64,000 nucleotides of DNA from Thalassospira marina (lineage in GTDB: Bacteria > Pseudomonadota > Alphaproteobacteria > Rhodospirillales > Thalassospiraceae), in assembly GCF_002844375.1 (NCBI RefSeq), contig NZ_CP024199.1, positions 508,001-572,000 of the forward strand, read 5' to 3'. The notes beneath the pieces are model-generated. The model saw only the letters and a program-made list of their open reading frames with translations. It was not told where the DNA came from and ran no database searches. The translations under genes and the position numbers were made by a program. Below are positions 53,017 to 62,151 of the stretch, one piece after another. Positions within the stretch are counted from its first letter, which is position 1. Every line of letters begins with the position of its first letter.

Positions 53017-54291
53017 ATGACAATCACGATCGTCGTGATTTTTATCCTGCTGATGTTGTCTGCATTTTTTTCGGGGTCGGAAACGGCGCTGACGGCGGCA
53101 TCGCGTTCGATCATGCATCACAAGGAACAGGACGGAGACGCCCGTGCCGGGGTGGTTAACCGCCTGCGTGAAAAGCAGGAACGCTTGATTGGCGCCATCC
53201 TGCTGGGCAACAACCTGGTCAATATTCTGGCATCCGCCATGGCAACATCTGTCATGATCACGATGTTTGGTCCGAATGGTGTGGTTTATGCCACTGCGGT
53301 CATGACGGCACTTGTCCTGATTTTTGCGGAAATCCTGCCAAAAACCTATGCCCTGAAACATGCAGACAGCATGGCGTTGCGCGTTGCCCGGCCCATGAAA
53401 TTTCTGGTCACCCTGTTTGCCCCGGTAACCGAGGCGATCCAGGTGATTGTGCGTGCCACCATGCATCTGTTTGGCAGCAGCGACGGCCCCGGCACCGATA
53501 GCGAACGCGAATTGCGCGGCGCAATCGAACTTCATGCCGATGACGAGGTGATCGGCGACCATCAGGCTGAACGTGCGATGTTGCACGGTATTCTCGACCT
53601 TGATGATGTCGGGGTTTGGGAAATCATGGTGCATCGTCGCAAGGTGCAAATGATCGATGTTTCCCGATCCCTTGATGAAATTCTTGAAACGGTGCTGGCA
53701 AGCCCGCACACCCGTATCCCGATCTATGAGAATGACCCGGATAATATCGTCGGTGTGTTGCATGCGCGCGAAGTGCTCAAGGCAATTGTACGGGGCAACA
53801 AACCCGAAAATGCCGATGATATCCGCGCACTTGCGGCCAAGCCGTGGTTCATTCCCGATTCAACCACCCTTGCCGACCAGCTAAAGGCCTTTAAGGAACG
53901 TCACGAACATTTTGCCATTGTCGTGGACGAATATGGTGCCTTTGAAGGTGTGGTTTCGCTTGAAGACATTCTTGAAGAAATCGTTGGCGACATTGCCGAT
54001 GAAACCGACGTTGAAGTGGTCGGCGTTCAGCCGCAGGCCGATGGATCGGTCATTGTGCGCGGCGATGTTACCATTCGCGATTTGAACCGCCGTTTTGGCT
54101 GGCGCCTGCCCGACGAAGAAGCCGCCACCATTGCCGGGCTTTTGCTCTATGAAACCCGGCGCATTCCCGATGTTGGCCAGCAGTTCCGTTTTCACGGGCT
54201 GGAATTCGAGGTTCTGCGCCGCGTTCGCAACCAGGTCACACGGGTTAAATTGCGTCCGGGCGACAGTGTTCCTGCCACCGAAGAAGAATGA
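53017..54291 (+). CDS. CorC/HlyC-type CNNM membrane protein
   Basis: 424-aa protein: N-terminal DUF21 membrane domain (about residues 1-190; SAFFSGSETALTAASRSIMHH, GNNLVNILASAMATSV), tandem CBS domains (about 205-330, RTRIPIYEND-like HTRIPIYENDPDNIVG, VVDEYGAFEGVVSLEDILEEIVGDI) and a C-terminal CorC/HlyC domain (about 340-420). The family handles Mg2+ or Co2+ efflux; the exact ion is inferred. 160 bases after aroB, same strand, probably a separate promoter. Good GAGGGG ribosome site. Confidence 0.9.
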   Translation: MTITIVVIFILLMLSAFFSGSETALTAASRSIMHHKEQDGDARAGVVNRLREKQERLIGAILLGNNLVNILASAMATSVMITMFGPNGVVYATAVMTALVLIFAEILPKTYALKHADSMALRVARPMKFLVTLFAPVTEAIQVIVRATMHLFGSSDGPGTDSERELRGAIELHADDEVIGDHQAERAMLHGILDLDDVGVWEIMVHRRKVQMIDVSRSLDEILETVLASPHTRIPIYENDPDNIVGVLHAREVLKAIVRGNKPENADDIRALAAKPWFIPDSTTLADQLKAFKERHEHFAIVVDEYGAFEGVVSLEDILEEIVGDIADETDVEVVGVQPQADGSVIVRGDVTIRDLNRRFGWRLPDEEAATIAGLLLYETRRIPDVGQQFRFHGLEFEVLRRVRNQVTRVKLRPGDSVPATEEE

Positions 54292-54380
54292 TTTTATGTG
54301 ACGGGCCTGTTTCGCATTTGCGTAAGCCGTCCGCGGTTCTAACGCCTGTCATGCAACACTTCATATAGCCCTTCATGCAA

Positions 54381-54412
54381 CACCCCGCAGTTTTCTGCGG
54401 GGTGTTTTGTTT
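54381..54412 (+). terminator. Terminator after the CorC/HlyC gene
   Basis: CACCCCGCAG pairs perfectly with CTGCGGGGTG around TTTT, followed by TTTTGTTT. Confidence 0.92.
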
Positions 54413-54570
54413 GGGGAAAAGCGACGGAAAAATGCGCGATCACGCGTTAAATGGTCGAAAACATTCTACTTATCGGTTAAAATTTCCGGGTGATGGCATG
54501 CGTGCCGGTTATCAAGGGGTGCGCTCTGGGTGCCATTAAACGGCAACAGCAAACCGCATAGAGAGACAAA

Positions 54571-55020
54571 ATGGACACAAAAATCGTACCGGGTCTCGTG
54601 AAGGAACAGTCCCTTGCCACTTTAAACCCCGCCGATTCCGTAATGGATGCGGTTTTATTGATGAGCGAACGCAAAATTGGTGCGGTCATCATCGTGGATG
54701 ATTCCGCCAGGCTTTCGGGCATCTTTACCGAACGCGACCTTGTAAACCGGGTTGCCGCCAAAAAGCTTGATCCGGCAAAAACACCACTGGCCGACGTCAT
54801 GACCGCCAACCCCGATACCCTGCGCCCCGATGACAGCGCGCGTGAAGCCCTGTCACTGATGAGCGAACATCGCTATCGCCACCTACCCGTGGTGGATGGT
54901 GAAACAGTGGTTGGCATGGTTTCCATCCGTGACCTGTTTAATGTGGTAAAGGCCGGGTTGGAGGACGAAGTCCGCGACCGGGAAAAATTCATTTTCGGTT
55001 CTGATTACGGCGTTGCCTGA
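54571..55020 (+). CDS. Tandem CBS-domain protein
   Basis: 149 aa, essentially two CBS motifs (DAVLLMSERKIGAVIIVDDSARLSGIFTERDLVNRV and REALSLMSEHRYRHLPVVDGETVVGMVSIRDLFNVV). Such proteins bind adenosine nucleotides and modulate partners; no partner is evident. It follows the CorC/HlyC gene after its own terminator, so it is separately transcribed. Confidence 0.9.
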   Translation: MDTKIVPGLVKEQSLATLNPADSVMDAVLLMSERKIGAVIIVDDSARLSGIFTERDLVNRVAAKKLDPAKTPLADVMTANPDTLRPDDSAREALSLMSEHRYRHLPVVDGETVVGMVSIRDLFNVVKAGLEDEVRDREKFIFGSDYGVA

Positions 55021-55298
55021 TCCGGGCCGGTGTAACAGCAGATAAAACCAAACTTGTGTGTCTGGCGCACGTACGGGCATCTTGCCCGTGTGGTGCAGTT
55101 TGGTGCGTGGTGATGGAAAGGTGATGGCGGTTCTGCCATACCATACCAGACGATGCTAGACCTTCCCTTCCCGGTGTGTTGGCGGCGGGAATTGTTGGTC
55201 TGCAACTTTGTTCTTGCGCGGATGGCAAAGGGGCAGGCGGCATTGGTGGTATATGGCGGGCAAAGACACCGTATTAGGCCAGCTTGCGCGTTTCAGAG

Positions 55299-55337
55299 TT
55301 GACAGCGGGGTATGTTCTGTCTTTACGTTTACGTAAA
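55299..55337 (+). promoter_or_regulatory. Promoter with palindromic operator before the DUF2889 gene
   Basis: TTGACA (55299-55304), 17 bases, then a possible -10 lying inside TTTACGTTTACGTAAA (55322-55337), whose 7-base arms TTTACGT/ACGTAAA are perfectly inverted around TT. It is directly followed by AGGAGAG. A protein bound here would block polymerase. The arms resemble MerR-family (LiuR-type) sites of proteobacteria, from memory. The rest of the 55021-55347 gap has no gene. Confidence 0.6.
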
Positions 55338-55347
55338 GGAGAGAAAA

Positions 55348-55938
55348 ATGCCCCTGTCAGATCCCGCCCCGCGCGAACATATTCATACCCGCAAGGTAAC
55401 CTGCACGGGCTATCGGCGTGCCGATGGTCTTTGGGATATCGAAGGGCATATTACCGATGTCAAAACATATGGTTTTGAAAACCATGATCGCGGCGAAATC
55501 CCGCCCGGCGAGCCGATCCATCAAATGTGGCTGCGCATTACCGTGGGCAACGACATGGTCATTCAGGCTGCCGAAGCCGTAACCGACCACGCCCCTTTTG
55601 CCGCCTGTGGCGAGATTGCCCCCAATTACGATAAACTGGTCGGCCTTAAAATCGGCCCGGGCCTTAAACAGCAAATCCGCGAACGGGTTGGCGGCATTTA
55701 TGGCTGCACCCATTTAACCGAACTGATGGGGCCGGTCGCAACAACCGCCTTTCAAACCATTTTCCCCATTCGCGCACGCGAAGCCGCCGAAAAACAGCGC
55801 CGCGAAGAAGCCGCGGGCACCGCAACACCACGCAAACGCCGCAGCCCGCTGGTCAATAGCTGCCATGGCTGGCGCAGCGATGGCGCGGCCGTCAAACGCA
55901 TCGCCCCGGACAGCTATACTGGCGCGGATGCGGACTGA
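55348..55938 (+). CDS. DUF2889 domain protein
   Basis: 196-aa soluble protein. DUF2889 pattern: HTRKVTCTGYRRADGLWDIEGHITDVKTYGF, the RITVGNDMVIQAAEAVTDHAPFAAC segment, and GGIYGCTHLTELMGPVATTAFQTI. Function unknown; members often sit among aromatic or fatty acid degradation genes. The ATG at 55348 follows AGGAGAGAAAA; a 12-codon extension upstream lies in the promoter. Controlled, probably, by the palindrome just before it. Confidence 0.88.
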   Translation: MPLSDPAPREHIHTRKVTCTGYRRADGLWDIEGHITDVKTYGFENHDRGEIPPGEPIHQMWLRITVGNDMVIQAAEAVTDHAPFAACGEIAPNYDKLVGLKIGPGLKQQIRERVGGIYGCTHLTELMGPVATTAFQTIFPIRAREAAEKQRREEAAGTATPRKRRSPLVNSCHGWRSDGAAVKRIAPDSYTGADAD

Positions 55939-56348
55939 TTAACGCCGCAGGGCGGTGCGGACCGTAACTTTGTGACCGGGCTGCTGCGATCGGCTGGTCT
56001 GGCGGATGTTCTTCTTTTCGGACCTTGCCAGCCGGTTTGCAGGCTGTTGCATGGATAAAGCCGTCCTTTTCTTTCCCGGCTCCGGGTGGTGAAATGCCTG
56101 GTTATCGGCTTATTGATGACTTCCCAATCTTTGGTTTTCCACTAGGCGGGCGCTGGATTCGCACCAAATTCAATACCGCCGGATGTAAAAATGTACCCAA
56201 AATACCTGTTCAGGTTTTATAAAGTGCAGGGCGCTTTGCGTTGATTCTGTTGGCATCCTAGCTTTTAGATTAGGATACCTATCCCAAAGGGGTTGTTTTT
56301 GCCCGTTAATACGCCAATATCGCACGGATAGATGGGGTTCGGTGCCAG
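55939..56348. other. Intergenic region with no recognised feature
   Basis: 410 bases before the substrate-binding/Cache gene. Rich in short, poorly structured runs; no coding-like frame, hairpin with T run or promoter I can defend, although the region must contain the downstream gene's promoter. Confidence 0.4.
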
Positions 56349-57707
56349 GTGGGGGCAAAAGTGGTTCGTGGGGTTTCAGGCTGTCATAAAGCGGAATACG
56401 GCATTGCAGATGCCGCCAGCCGGCTGGGCAGGCTGGTGCTGTTTGCCGCCCTTTTAAGTGTGGTTTTCGCGGTGGCAGGGTGCCACCGGGCAAAGGCCGC
56501 ACAGGGCGGTAAAAACTTTCTGGTTTTGCAAACCAACCTGCAGCCGCCCTATCAGGAACTGGTCAATGGCGCGTTAACCGGGTCAACCATCCGTCTGCTT
56601 GATTGCGCCTTTCGTAAAATCGATGTCGATTACGGCATTACCCTTGCCCCGCGCCAGCGCAACCGCGACATGACCCGCAAGGGCCAGGCCGATGGTTTTT
56701 TCCTGTCGCGCATTTCATCGGAAATGGCAATTTACGCCGAACCAACCTCGCCACTGGCGCTGGAAAAATGGGTGTGGGTGTCGCTGCATAATGTCAGTGA
56801 CCAGCAATCACGTATTCCCCATCCGGATCAGAAGGTAACGTTGGGGGTTGTTCTGGGCTCGAACGAGGCCGAATGGATCATTGACCAGGGCTATCAGGAT
56901 GTTGTCCATGCGCCATCCCTGCATTCGCTGGTCAGCCTGTTGCAAATGGGCCGGGTTGATTTCGCCCTGATCGACCAGCAGGCCTTTGCCCGCATTCGCG
57001 ACGATATGAAAATCGCAGCCGACCAGTTTACCGAACGCTTTGCCCATTACATGCCGCTGGTCATGTATTTTGCCCGCGACTACACCGCCAGCCACCCCGA
57101 TACCGTAAAAAAGCTGAACCGCGCTTTGACCGAATGCGGGCCTGCCGCTGTCCGCCTGGATCACCATGAACAACAGCGTATTATTCGCGATGAAGTGGGC
57201 CGTATCCGCCAGCTGATGCGCGCCCCGGCCCTGATCAGCGCTTTGCATAATCTGGGACACAAGGCCGATCCCAGCGTTGGCGATGCACCGGACCGCGAAA
57301 CAATCGCCCGGCTGGACCGCGAATGGCAGGAAGCCAGCGCCAATGGCACGGCATCGCGCCTCGCGGCCGATATTTTGCAAAACGAAGTTTCAACCTATCT
57401 GCAGCGGGCCTATCGCAACCGCGATATCAAATTTGCCGAAGCCTTCATTTTCAATCGTGACGGGCTGGTTGTCGGCATGTCTAGCCCGACCAGCAATTAT
57501 GACCAGTCCGGCGAAAGCAAGTTTTCAATCTTTAAAGACCCGTCACCCGATGCCGTCCAGATCGCCGATATCTATTACGATCCCTCGACATCGAAATTTT
57601 TATCGCAAATCACCCTGCCACTGACCGACCCGGAAACTGGCGAGGTCGTTGCCGCCCTCACCGTCGGGCTGGATGTGACCGCCGCACTGGATGCCGAAGA
57701 TTATTGA
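56349..57707 (+). CDS. Lipoprotein with substrate-binding (SBP3-like) and Cache domains
   Basis: 452 aa. Lipobox FAVAGC with Cys45 after a hydrophobic stretch; the upstream N-terminus is unusually long. Residues about 55-285 look like a family 3 amino-acid-type binding protein (LQPPYQELVNGALTGSTIRLLDCAFRKI, VTLGVVLGSNEAEWI). The C-terminal part (about 325-450; RNRDIKFAEAFIFNRDGLVVGMSSPTSNYDQSGE, LPLTDPETGEVVAALTVGLDV) is a PDC/Cache-like sensor. There is no membrane segment, kinase or GGDEF after it, so this is a surface sensor without an attached output. GTG start, weak ribosome site. Confidence 0.75.
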   Translation: MGAKVVRGVSGCHKAEYGIADAASRLGRLVLFAALLSVVFAVAGCHRAKAAQGGKNFLVLQTNLQPPYQELVNGALTGSTIRLLDCAFRKIDVDYGITLAPRQRNRDMTRKGQADGFFLSRISSEMAIYAEPTSPLALEKWVWVSLHNVSDQQSRIPHPDQKVTLGVVLGSNEAEWIIDQGYQDVVHAPSLHSLVSLLQMGRVDFALIDQQAFARIRDDMKIAADQFTERFAHYMPLVMYFARDYTASHPDTVKKLNRALTECGPAAVRLDHHEQQRIIRDEVGRIRQLMRAPALISALHNLGHKADPSVGDAPDRETIARLDREWQEASANGTASRLAADILQNEVSTYLQRAYRNRDIKFAEAFIFNRDGLVVGMSSPTSNYDQSGESKFSIFKDPSPDAVQIADIYYDPSTSKFLSQITLPLTDPETGEVVAALTVGLDVTAALDAEDY

Positions 57708-57807
57708 TCGCGGGTGATTGCATGTTGGCACATGCCTGCCAAATCATGGCAGGTGGCGGCGCAACCGGGTCTTTGGCCCGTGGGTTGCGGCCACCATCCT
57801 TGTCATT

Positions 57808-58095
57808 TTACGAGCCTGCCAGCTTCGCCCATTCATCGGGCGTCATGGTTTTCAGGGCCAGGGCATGCACCCGGTTTTTCAGCAGATCGTCAAGGGCGGT
57901 ATAAACCAGCCGCTGGCGATTAACCCGGTTCTGCCCTTCAAAGCTTTGGGAAACGATCAGCAGGGAAAAATGGGATTCGCCGCGCGGATCCGCACCGGAA
58001 TGCCCGGCATGCTTGGCTGAATCGTCAATCAGTTCGAGTTTTTCCGGCGCGAACTGTGCGGTGATGATATCGCGAATTTGCTGGGCAACCTGCAT
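57808..58095 (-). CDS. BolA family protein
   Basis: 95 aa. BolA fold: IRDIITAQFAPEKLELIDDSAKHAGH, SHFSLLIVSQSFEGQNRVNRQRLVYTALDDLL, HALALKTMTPDEW. BolA proteins bind glutaredoxin-linked iron-sulfur clusters and can act as regulators. Divergent from the J-domain gene (171-base gap). The bolA, J-domain, cobS, cobT neighbourhood is typical of alphaproteobacteria. Confidence 0.9.
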   Translation of the reverse strand: MQVAQQIRDIITAQFAPEKLELIDDSAKHAGHSGADPRGESHFSLLIVSQSFEGQNRVNRQRLVYTALDDLLKNRVHALALKTMTPDEWAKLAGS

Positions 58096-58266
58096 GTAAC
58101 ATTCTCTAATTGTTGGAAGGATTGCGTGTGAAAATACCCGCCGTAAAAACTGTGGCGTTCATTACGCCGGTTTTTTGAACCGGGCAGGCTTTTTCAATCC
58201 TTTTATCGTTCGCAATCGACACATATGATATTGCGTCCCTTGATTGTTCCGAACATATAAACCCCT

Positions 58267-58914
58267 ATGAACAGAGCGCAACGAAACAAACGCAAGACGT
58301 TGTATTTTACCGAGCCCGATCTGCCGGTGTGCGATTGGCCCGGCTGTGCGGAGCATGGGGAATTTCGGGCACCCAAAGACCGGAGCCTGAGCACCTATTA
58401 TCAGTTCTGTCTGGAACATGTTCGCCAATACAACAAGTCCTGGGACTATTTCAGCGGCATGAAAGCCGATGATATTGAAGAACATGTGCGCCGCGATACC
58501 CATTGGCAGCGTCCGACATGGCAGTTCGGGCATATTCGCGGCGCTAAAAAACCATTCGATTTCAAATTTTCGGATGGCTTTGGCTTTTTCAACGAAGATG
58601 GCGAACAAACCCACCATGGCCCCGGTGGGGACCCCAATGCCAATCGCCGTGAACGCAATGCCGAGGATGCCGCACGCCGTGCCGGTGCGCTTGGTATGCC
58701 GCGCGAACAGCAGCAGGCCATGGCAACGCTTGATCTGGGTTGGCCGTTTTCCAAGGACGAGCTGAAATCCAAATACAAACAACTGTCGAAAAAATACCAC
58801 CCCGATGCCAATGGTGGCGACAAACGCGCCGAAGAACGGTTCAAAAGCATCAGTGCGGCCTATTCCAGCCTGATGACCTATATCCGCGATCTTGAGGCGC
58901 GGGTTTCGATTTAA
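58267..58914 (+). CDS. J-domain protein with C-terminal J domain
   Basis: 215 aa. The J domain is at the C-terminus (about residues 158-212) with HPD at 178-180 (YHPDANGG) after KYKQLSKK. The N-terminal part has Cys residues (CDWPGCAEHGEF), possibly metal-binding. It would recruit DnaK; the location next to cobS is a known alphaproteobacterial arrangement, but the client is unknown. No clear ribosome site before the ATG, so it may be leaderless. Confidence 0.88.
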   Translation: MNRAQRNKRKTLYFTEPDLPVCDWPGCAEHGEFRAPKDRSLSTYYQFCLEHVRQYNKSWDYFSGMKADDIEEHVRRDTHWQRPTWQFGHIRGAKKPFDFKFSDGFGFFNEDGEQTHHGPGGDPNANRRERNAEDAARRAGALGMPREQQQAMATLDLGWPFSKDELKSKYKQLSKKYHPDANGGDKRAEERFKSISAAYSSLMTYIRDLEARVSI

Positions 58915-59112
58915 GCCCTCATGTCCCATGGCCCGGCCTTTTGCAGGCTTTGCCAATCGGCACACCATCCCGGAAAGTGCTGCGAATACAGGTTTTTACC
59001 CCAAAGGCAAAAAATTCCGTAACTTTCCTTTGTTCGCGGCGGCTTAATCGTTATTAATGAGAAAGATGACACATTCGGCCGGAGCAACCGGTCTTTAAAT
59101 GCGCGAGTACTT

Positions 59113-60120
59113 ATGAGCCAAGGTTACGAAGCGAGTGGTGTAGCAGCAGAACATCCGTTGGATGCACCCGACACCAAGATTTCCGTGCGTGAGGCATTCG
59201 GTATTGATAGCGACATGATGGTGCCGGCTTTCAGCCAGAGCAGCGAACATGTCCCGGCAAGTGATCCGACCTACCGATTTGACCGCGATACCACACTGGC
59301 CATTCTTGCGGGCTTTGCCCACAACCGCCGTGTGATGATTCAGGGCTATCATGGCACGGGTAAATCCACCCATATCGAACAGGTGGCTGCCCGCCTGAAC
59401 TGGCCGTGTGTCCGCGTTAACCTTGACAGCCATATCAGCCGTATTGACCTGATCGGCAAGGACGCCATTGTCCTGCGCGATGGCAAACAGATTACCGAAT
59501 TCCGCGAAGGCATTTTGCCCTGGGCGCTTAAACGCCCGGTCGCCATGGTGTTTGACGAATATGATGCCGGTCGCCCGGATGTGATGTTCGTGATCCAGCG
59601 TGTGCTTGAAGTCGATGGTAAACTGACCCTGCTGGATCAGAACAAGGTCATCCACCCGCATTCGCATTTCCGCCTGTTTGCCACCTCGAACACGGTGGGC
59701 CTTGGCGATACCACGGGCCTTTATCATGGCACCCAGCAGATCAACCAGGCCCAGATGGACCGCTGGTCGATCATTGCAACGCTGAACTATCTGCCGGTGG
59801 CTGATGAAACCAACATCGTTACCGCCAAGGTGCCCAGCTTTGATACCCCCGATGGCCGCAGCAAGATCGAGGCGATGGTGGCCCTTGCCAATCTGACCCG
59901 TCAGGGTTTTGTCGCTGGTGATATTTCAACGGTGATGAGCCCGCGTACCGTGATCACGCTGGCGGAAAACGCCGAGATTTTCAACGATGTCGCCTATGCT
60001 TTCCGTGTGACGTTCCTGAACCGCTGTGACGAGGTTGAACGGCCGATCCTGGCTGAATATTACCAGCGTTGCTTTGGCGAGGAACTGCCGCAAAGCGCGA
60101 TTAACGTGATGGTTCGCTAG
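59113..60120 (+). CDS. cobS: Cobaltochelatase subunit CobS
   Basis: 335-aa AAA+ subunit of the aerobic, ATP-dependent cobaltochelatase (with CobT and CobN) that inserts cobalt into hydrogenobyrinate diamide. Walker A GYHGTGKSTHI (residues 78-88), Walker B VAMVFDEYDAG, RFDRDTTLAILAGF and QMDRWSIIATLNYL. The start has a weak ribosome site. cobT follows after an 88-base gap holding a hairpin. The cobalamin riboswitch at 11020 is far away and not on this unit. Confidence 0.94.
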   Translation: MSQGYEASGVAAEHPLDAPDTKISVREAFGIDSDMMVPAFSQSSEHVPASDPTYRFDRDTTLAILAGFAHNRRVMIQGYHGTGKSTHIEQVAARLNWPCVRVNLDSHISRIDLIGKDAIVLRDGKQITEFREGILPWALKRPVAMVFDEYDAGRPDVMFVIQRVLEVDGKLTLLDQNKVIHPHSHFRLFATSNTVGLGDTTGLYHGTQQINQAQMDRWSIIATLNYLPVADETNIVTAKVPSFDTPDGRSKIEAMVALANLTRQGFVAGDISTVMSPRTVITLAENAEIFNDVAYAFRVTFLNRCDEVERPILAEYYQRCFGEELPQSAINVMVR

Positions 60121-60146
60121 GCACACGCCCTTGATGTGACCGGTTT

Positions 60147-60173
60147 GCTGCAGGCTGTCTTTTGGCCTGCAGC
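60147..60173 (+). other. Hairpin between cobS and cobT
   Basis: GCTGCAGGC pairs with GCCTGCAGC (9 bp, perfect) around TGTCTTTTG. No T run follows, so it may adjust the ratio of CobS to CobT rather than end transcription. Confidence 0.5.
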
Positions 60174-60208
60174 ATCATAACCCCCAGACGGATACGAGAC
60201 AGCAAGCG

Positions 60209-62125
60209 ATGAAAAACGACGAAGCGCTTTCCGGATTTCTGCGCGGCACGGCGGCGACATTTCGCGCGCTGGCTGGTCGCAATGATCTGGAGGTCGGCTT
60301 TGTCAAGGGTGGTCGCCCGGGCGGCTATGGCGAACATGTGCGCCTGCCCATGCCCAAACAGGCCCTGCCCAAGGATGAAGTCGCCGATCTGCGCGGTGTG
60401 GCCGATGGCTGGGCCCTGAAATTGCGTCACCATGATGCGGCCCTGCATCAAAAACGCATGCCCGAAAGTGCCGAGGCCCAGGCCGTTTACGAGGCCCTTG
60501 AATCCGCCCGTTACGAGGCCCTTGGTTCGCGCTATTTTCCCGGTGTGCGCAAAAACCTGCGTGCGCACGAGGATGCCGAATACAAGGCCAAAAATTTTCA
60601 TCGTGTAACATCGCGTGACGATGCCCCCTTTGCCGACGCCATCGGCATGCTGGCGCGTGAATTGTTTACGGGCGAAAAGGCACCTGATTCCGCCCGCAAC
60701 CTGATCGACCTCTGGCGTTCCGAGATCGAGGAAAAGGCCGGCAGCGATCTGGCTGAATTGCAGTCTTTGCTTGATGATCAGGAAGCATTTTCGCGCGGGA
60801 TGCGCCGCTTGCTGGATCATCTGTCGCTGGAAGACGACCTTCTGGAAGATCCGCCCGAACAGGAAGGCGACGATCAGGACCAGCAGGACGGCGAAGATGC
60901 CCCGGACAATGAACAGGAAAGCCAGGGCGGCGAACAGGGCGATAGCGACGAAACCGACCCCGATGGCGATGATCAGCAGCAGGAAAGTGGTGCTGATGAC
61001 GCGGAATCGGGCGAAGGCGACATTGACGACCAGCAGCTTGAAGCACAGTCCCAGGAAGAACAGCCTGCCGGGCCGGGCGAACAGCCGGAATTTGATGGTC
61101 GCAACGAACCGCTGGAACGCGGATACGAGCCGTTCACCCGCGAGTTCGATGAAATCGTCTTTGCCGATGAACTCTGCGAAAGCATGGAACTGGCCCGCCT
61201 GCGCGCCATGCTCGACAAGCAGCTGGCAGCACTGCAAAGCGTGGTGTCACGTATTGCCAACCGCCTGCAACGCCGCCTGATGGCGCAGCAGAACCGCGGC
61301 TGGGATTTTGACCTTGAAGAAGGCATCCTGGATGCGGCCAAGCTGGCGCGTATCGTGGCAACGCCGTCAACGCCGCTATCCTTCAAGCTGGAACACGATA
61401 CCGATTTTCGTGATACCGTCGTCACCCTGCTGATCGATAATTCCGGTTCCATGCGCGGACGCCCCATTACCATTGCCGCCCTGTCGGCCGATATTCTGGC
61501 GCGCACGCTGGAACGCTGCGGGGTCAAGGTTGAAATCCTTGGTTTCACCACCCGGCAATGGAAAGGCGGGCAGTCGCGTGAATCCTGGGTCGAATCCGGT
61601 AAGCCGCCCAAACCGGGCCGTCTGAATGATTTGCGCCACATTATTTACAAGGCCGCCGATACGCCCTGGCGTCGCGCGCGCAAAAACCTTGGCCTGATGT
61701 TGCGCGAAGGCCTGCTTAAGGAAAATATCGACGGCGAAGCATTGCTGTGGGCGCATGAACGGCTGCTGGCGCGGAATGAACAGCGCCGTATCCTGATGGT
61801 TATTTCCGACGGGGCGCCGGTTGATGATTCCACCCTGTCGGTCAATTCCGGCAATTATCTGGAACGCCATTTGCGCGAAGTCATCGACTGGATCCAGACC
61901 CGTTCGCCGGTGGAATTGCTGGCAATTGGTATTGGCCACGATGTGACCCGCTATTACCAGCATGCCGTCACCATTAACGACCCCGAAGAACTGGGCGGCA
62001 CCATGCTGCGCGAACTTTCGGACCTGTTCGATGAAAAACCCAAACGTGGCCCCAAACGGCCGCTGCGCCATGTCGCGGCCGACACGGCCAAGGATAAGGG
62101 CCATGGCGACAAGGATCGCTGGTAA
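60209..62125 (+). CDS. cobT: Cobaltochelatase subunit CobT
   Basis: 638 aa. An N-terminal domain, a very acidic linker (about residues 205-300; EDDLLEDPPEQEGDDQDQQD and more), and a C-terminal von Willebrand A domain with a complete MIDAS: D410-N-S412-G-S414 (LIDNSGSMRG), then LVISDGAPVDDST. CobT couples CobS ATPase to CobN. It is in the right order and close to cobS. Confidence 0.94.
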   Translation: MKNDEALSGFLRGTAATFRALAGRNDLEVGFVKGGRPGGYGEHVRLPMPKQALPKDEVADLRGVADGWALKLRHHDAALHQKRMPESAEAQAVYEALESARYEALGSRYFPGVRKNLRAHEDAEYKAKNFHRVTSRDDAPFADAIGMLARELFTGEKAPDSARNLIDLWRSEIEEKAGSDLAELQSLLDDQEAFSRGMRRLLDHLSLEDDLLEDPPEQEGDDQDQQDGEDAPDNEQESQGGEQGDSDETDPDGDDQQQESGADDAESGEGDIDDQQLEAQSQEEQPAGPGEQPEFDGRNEPLERGYEPFTREFDEIVFADELCESMELARLRAMLDKQLAALQSVVSRIANRLQRRLMAQQNRGWDFDLEEGILDAAKLARIVATPSTPLSFKLEHDTDFRDTVVTLLIDNSGSMRGRPITIAALSADILARTLERCGVKVEILGFTTRQWKGGQSRESWVESGKPPKPGRLNDLRHIIYKAADTPWRRARKNLGLMLREGLLKENIDGEALLWAHERLLARNEQRRILMVISDGAPVDDSTLSVNSGNYLERHLREVIDWIQTRSPVELLAIGIGHDVTRYYQHAVTINDPEELGGTMLRELSDLFDEKPKRGPKRPLRHVAADTAKDKGHGDKDRW

Positions 62126-62151
62126 TTTCCCATTCGGTGTGCGGGGCAAGC

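Noticed and set aside
52930..53763. 277-codon minus-strand frame
   Set aside because: Antisense to the CorC/HlyC gene, with no family match.
60101..61237. 378-codon minus-strand frame resembling a membrane protein
   Set aside because: Antisense to the acidic linker of cobT; the hydrophobic look comes from complementing Asp/Glu codons.
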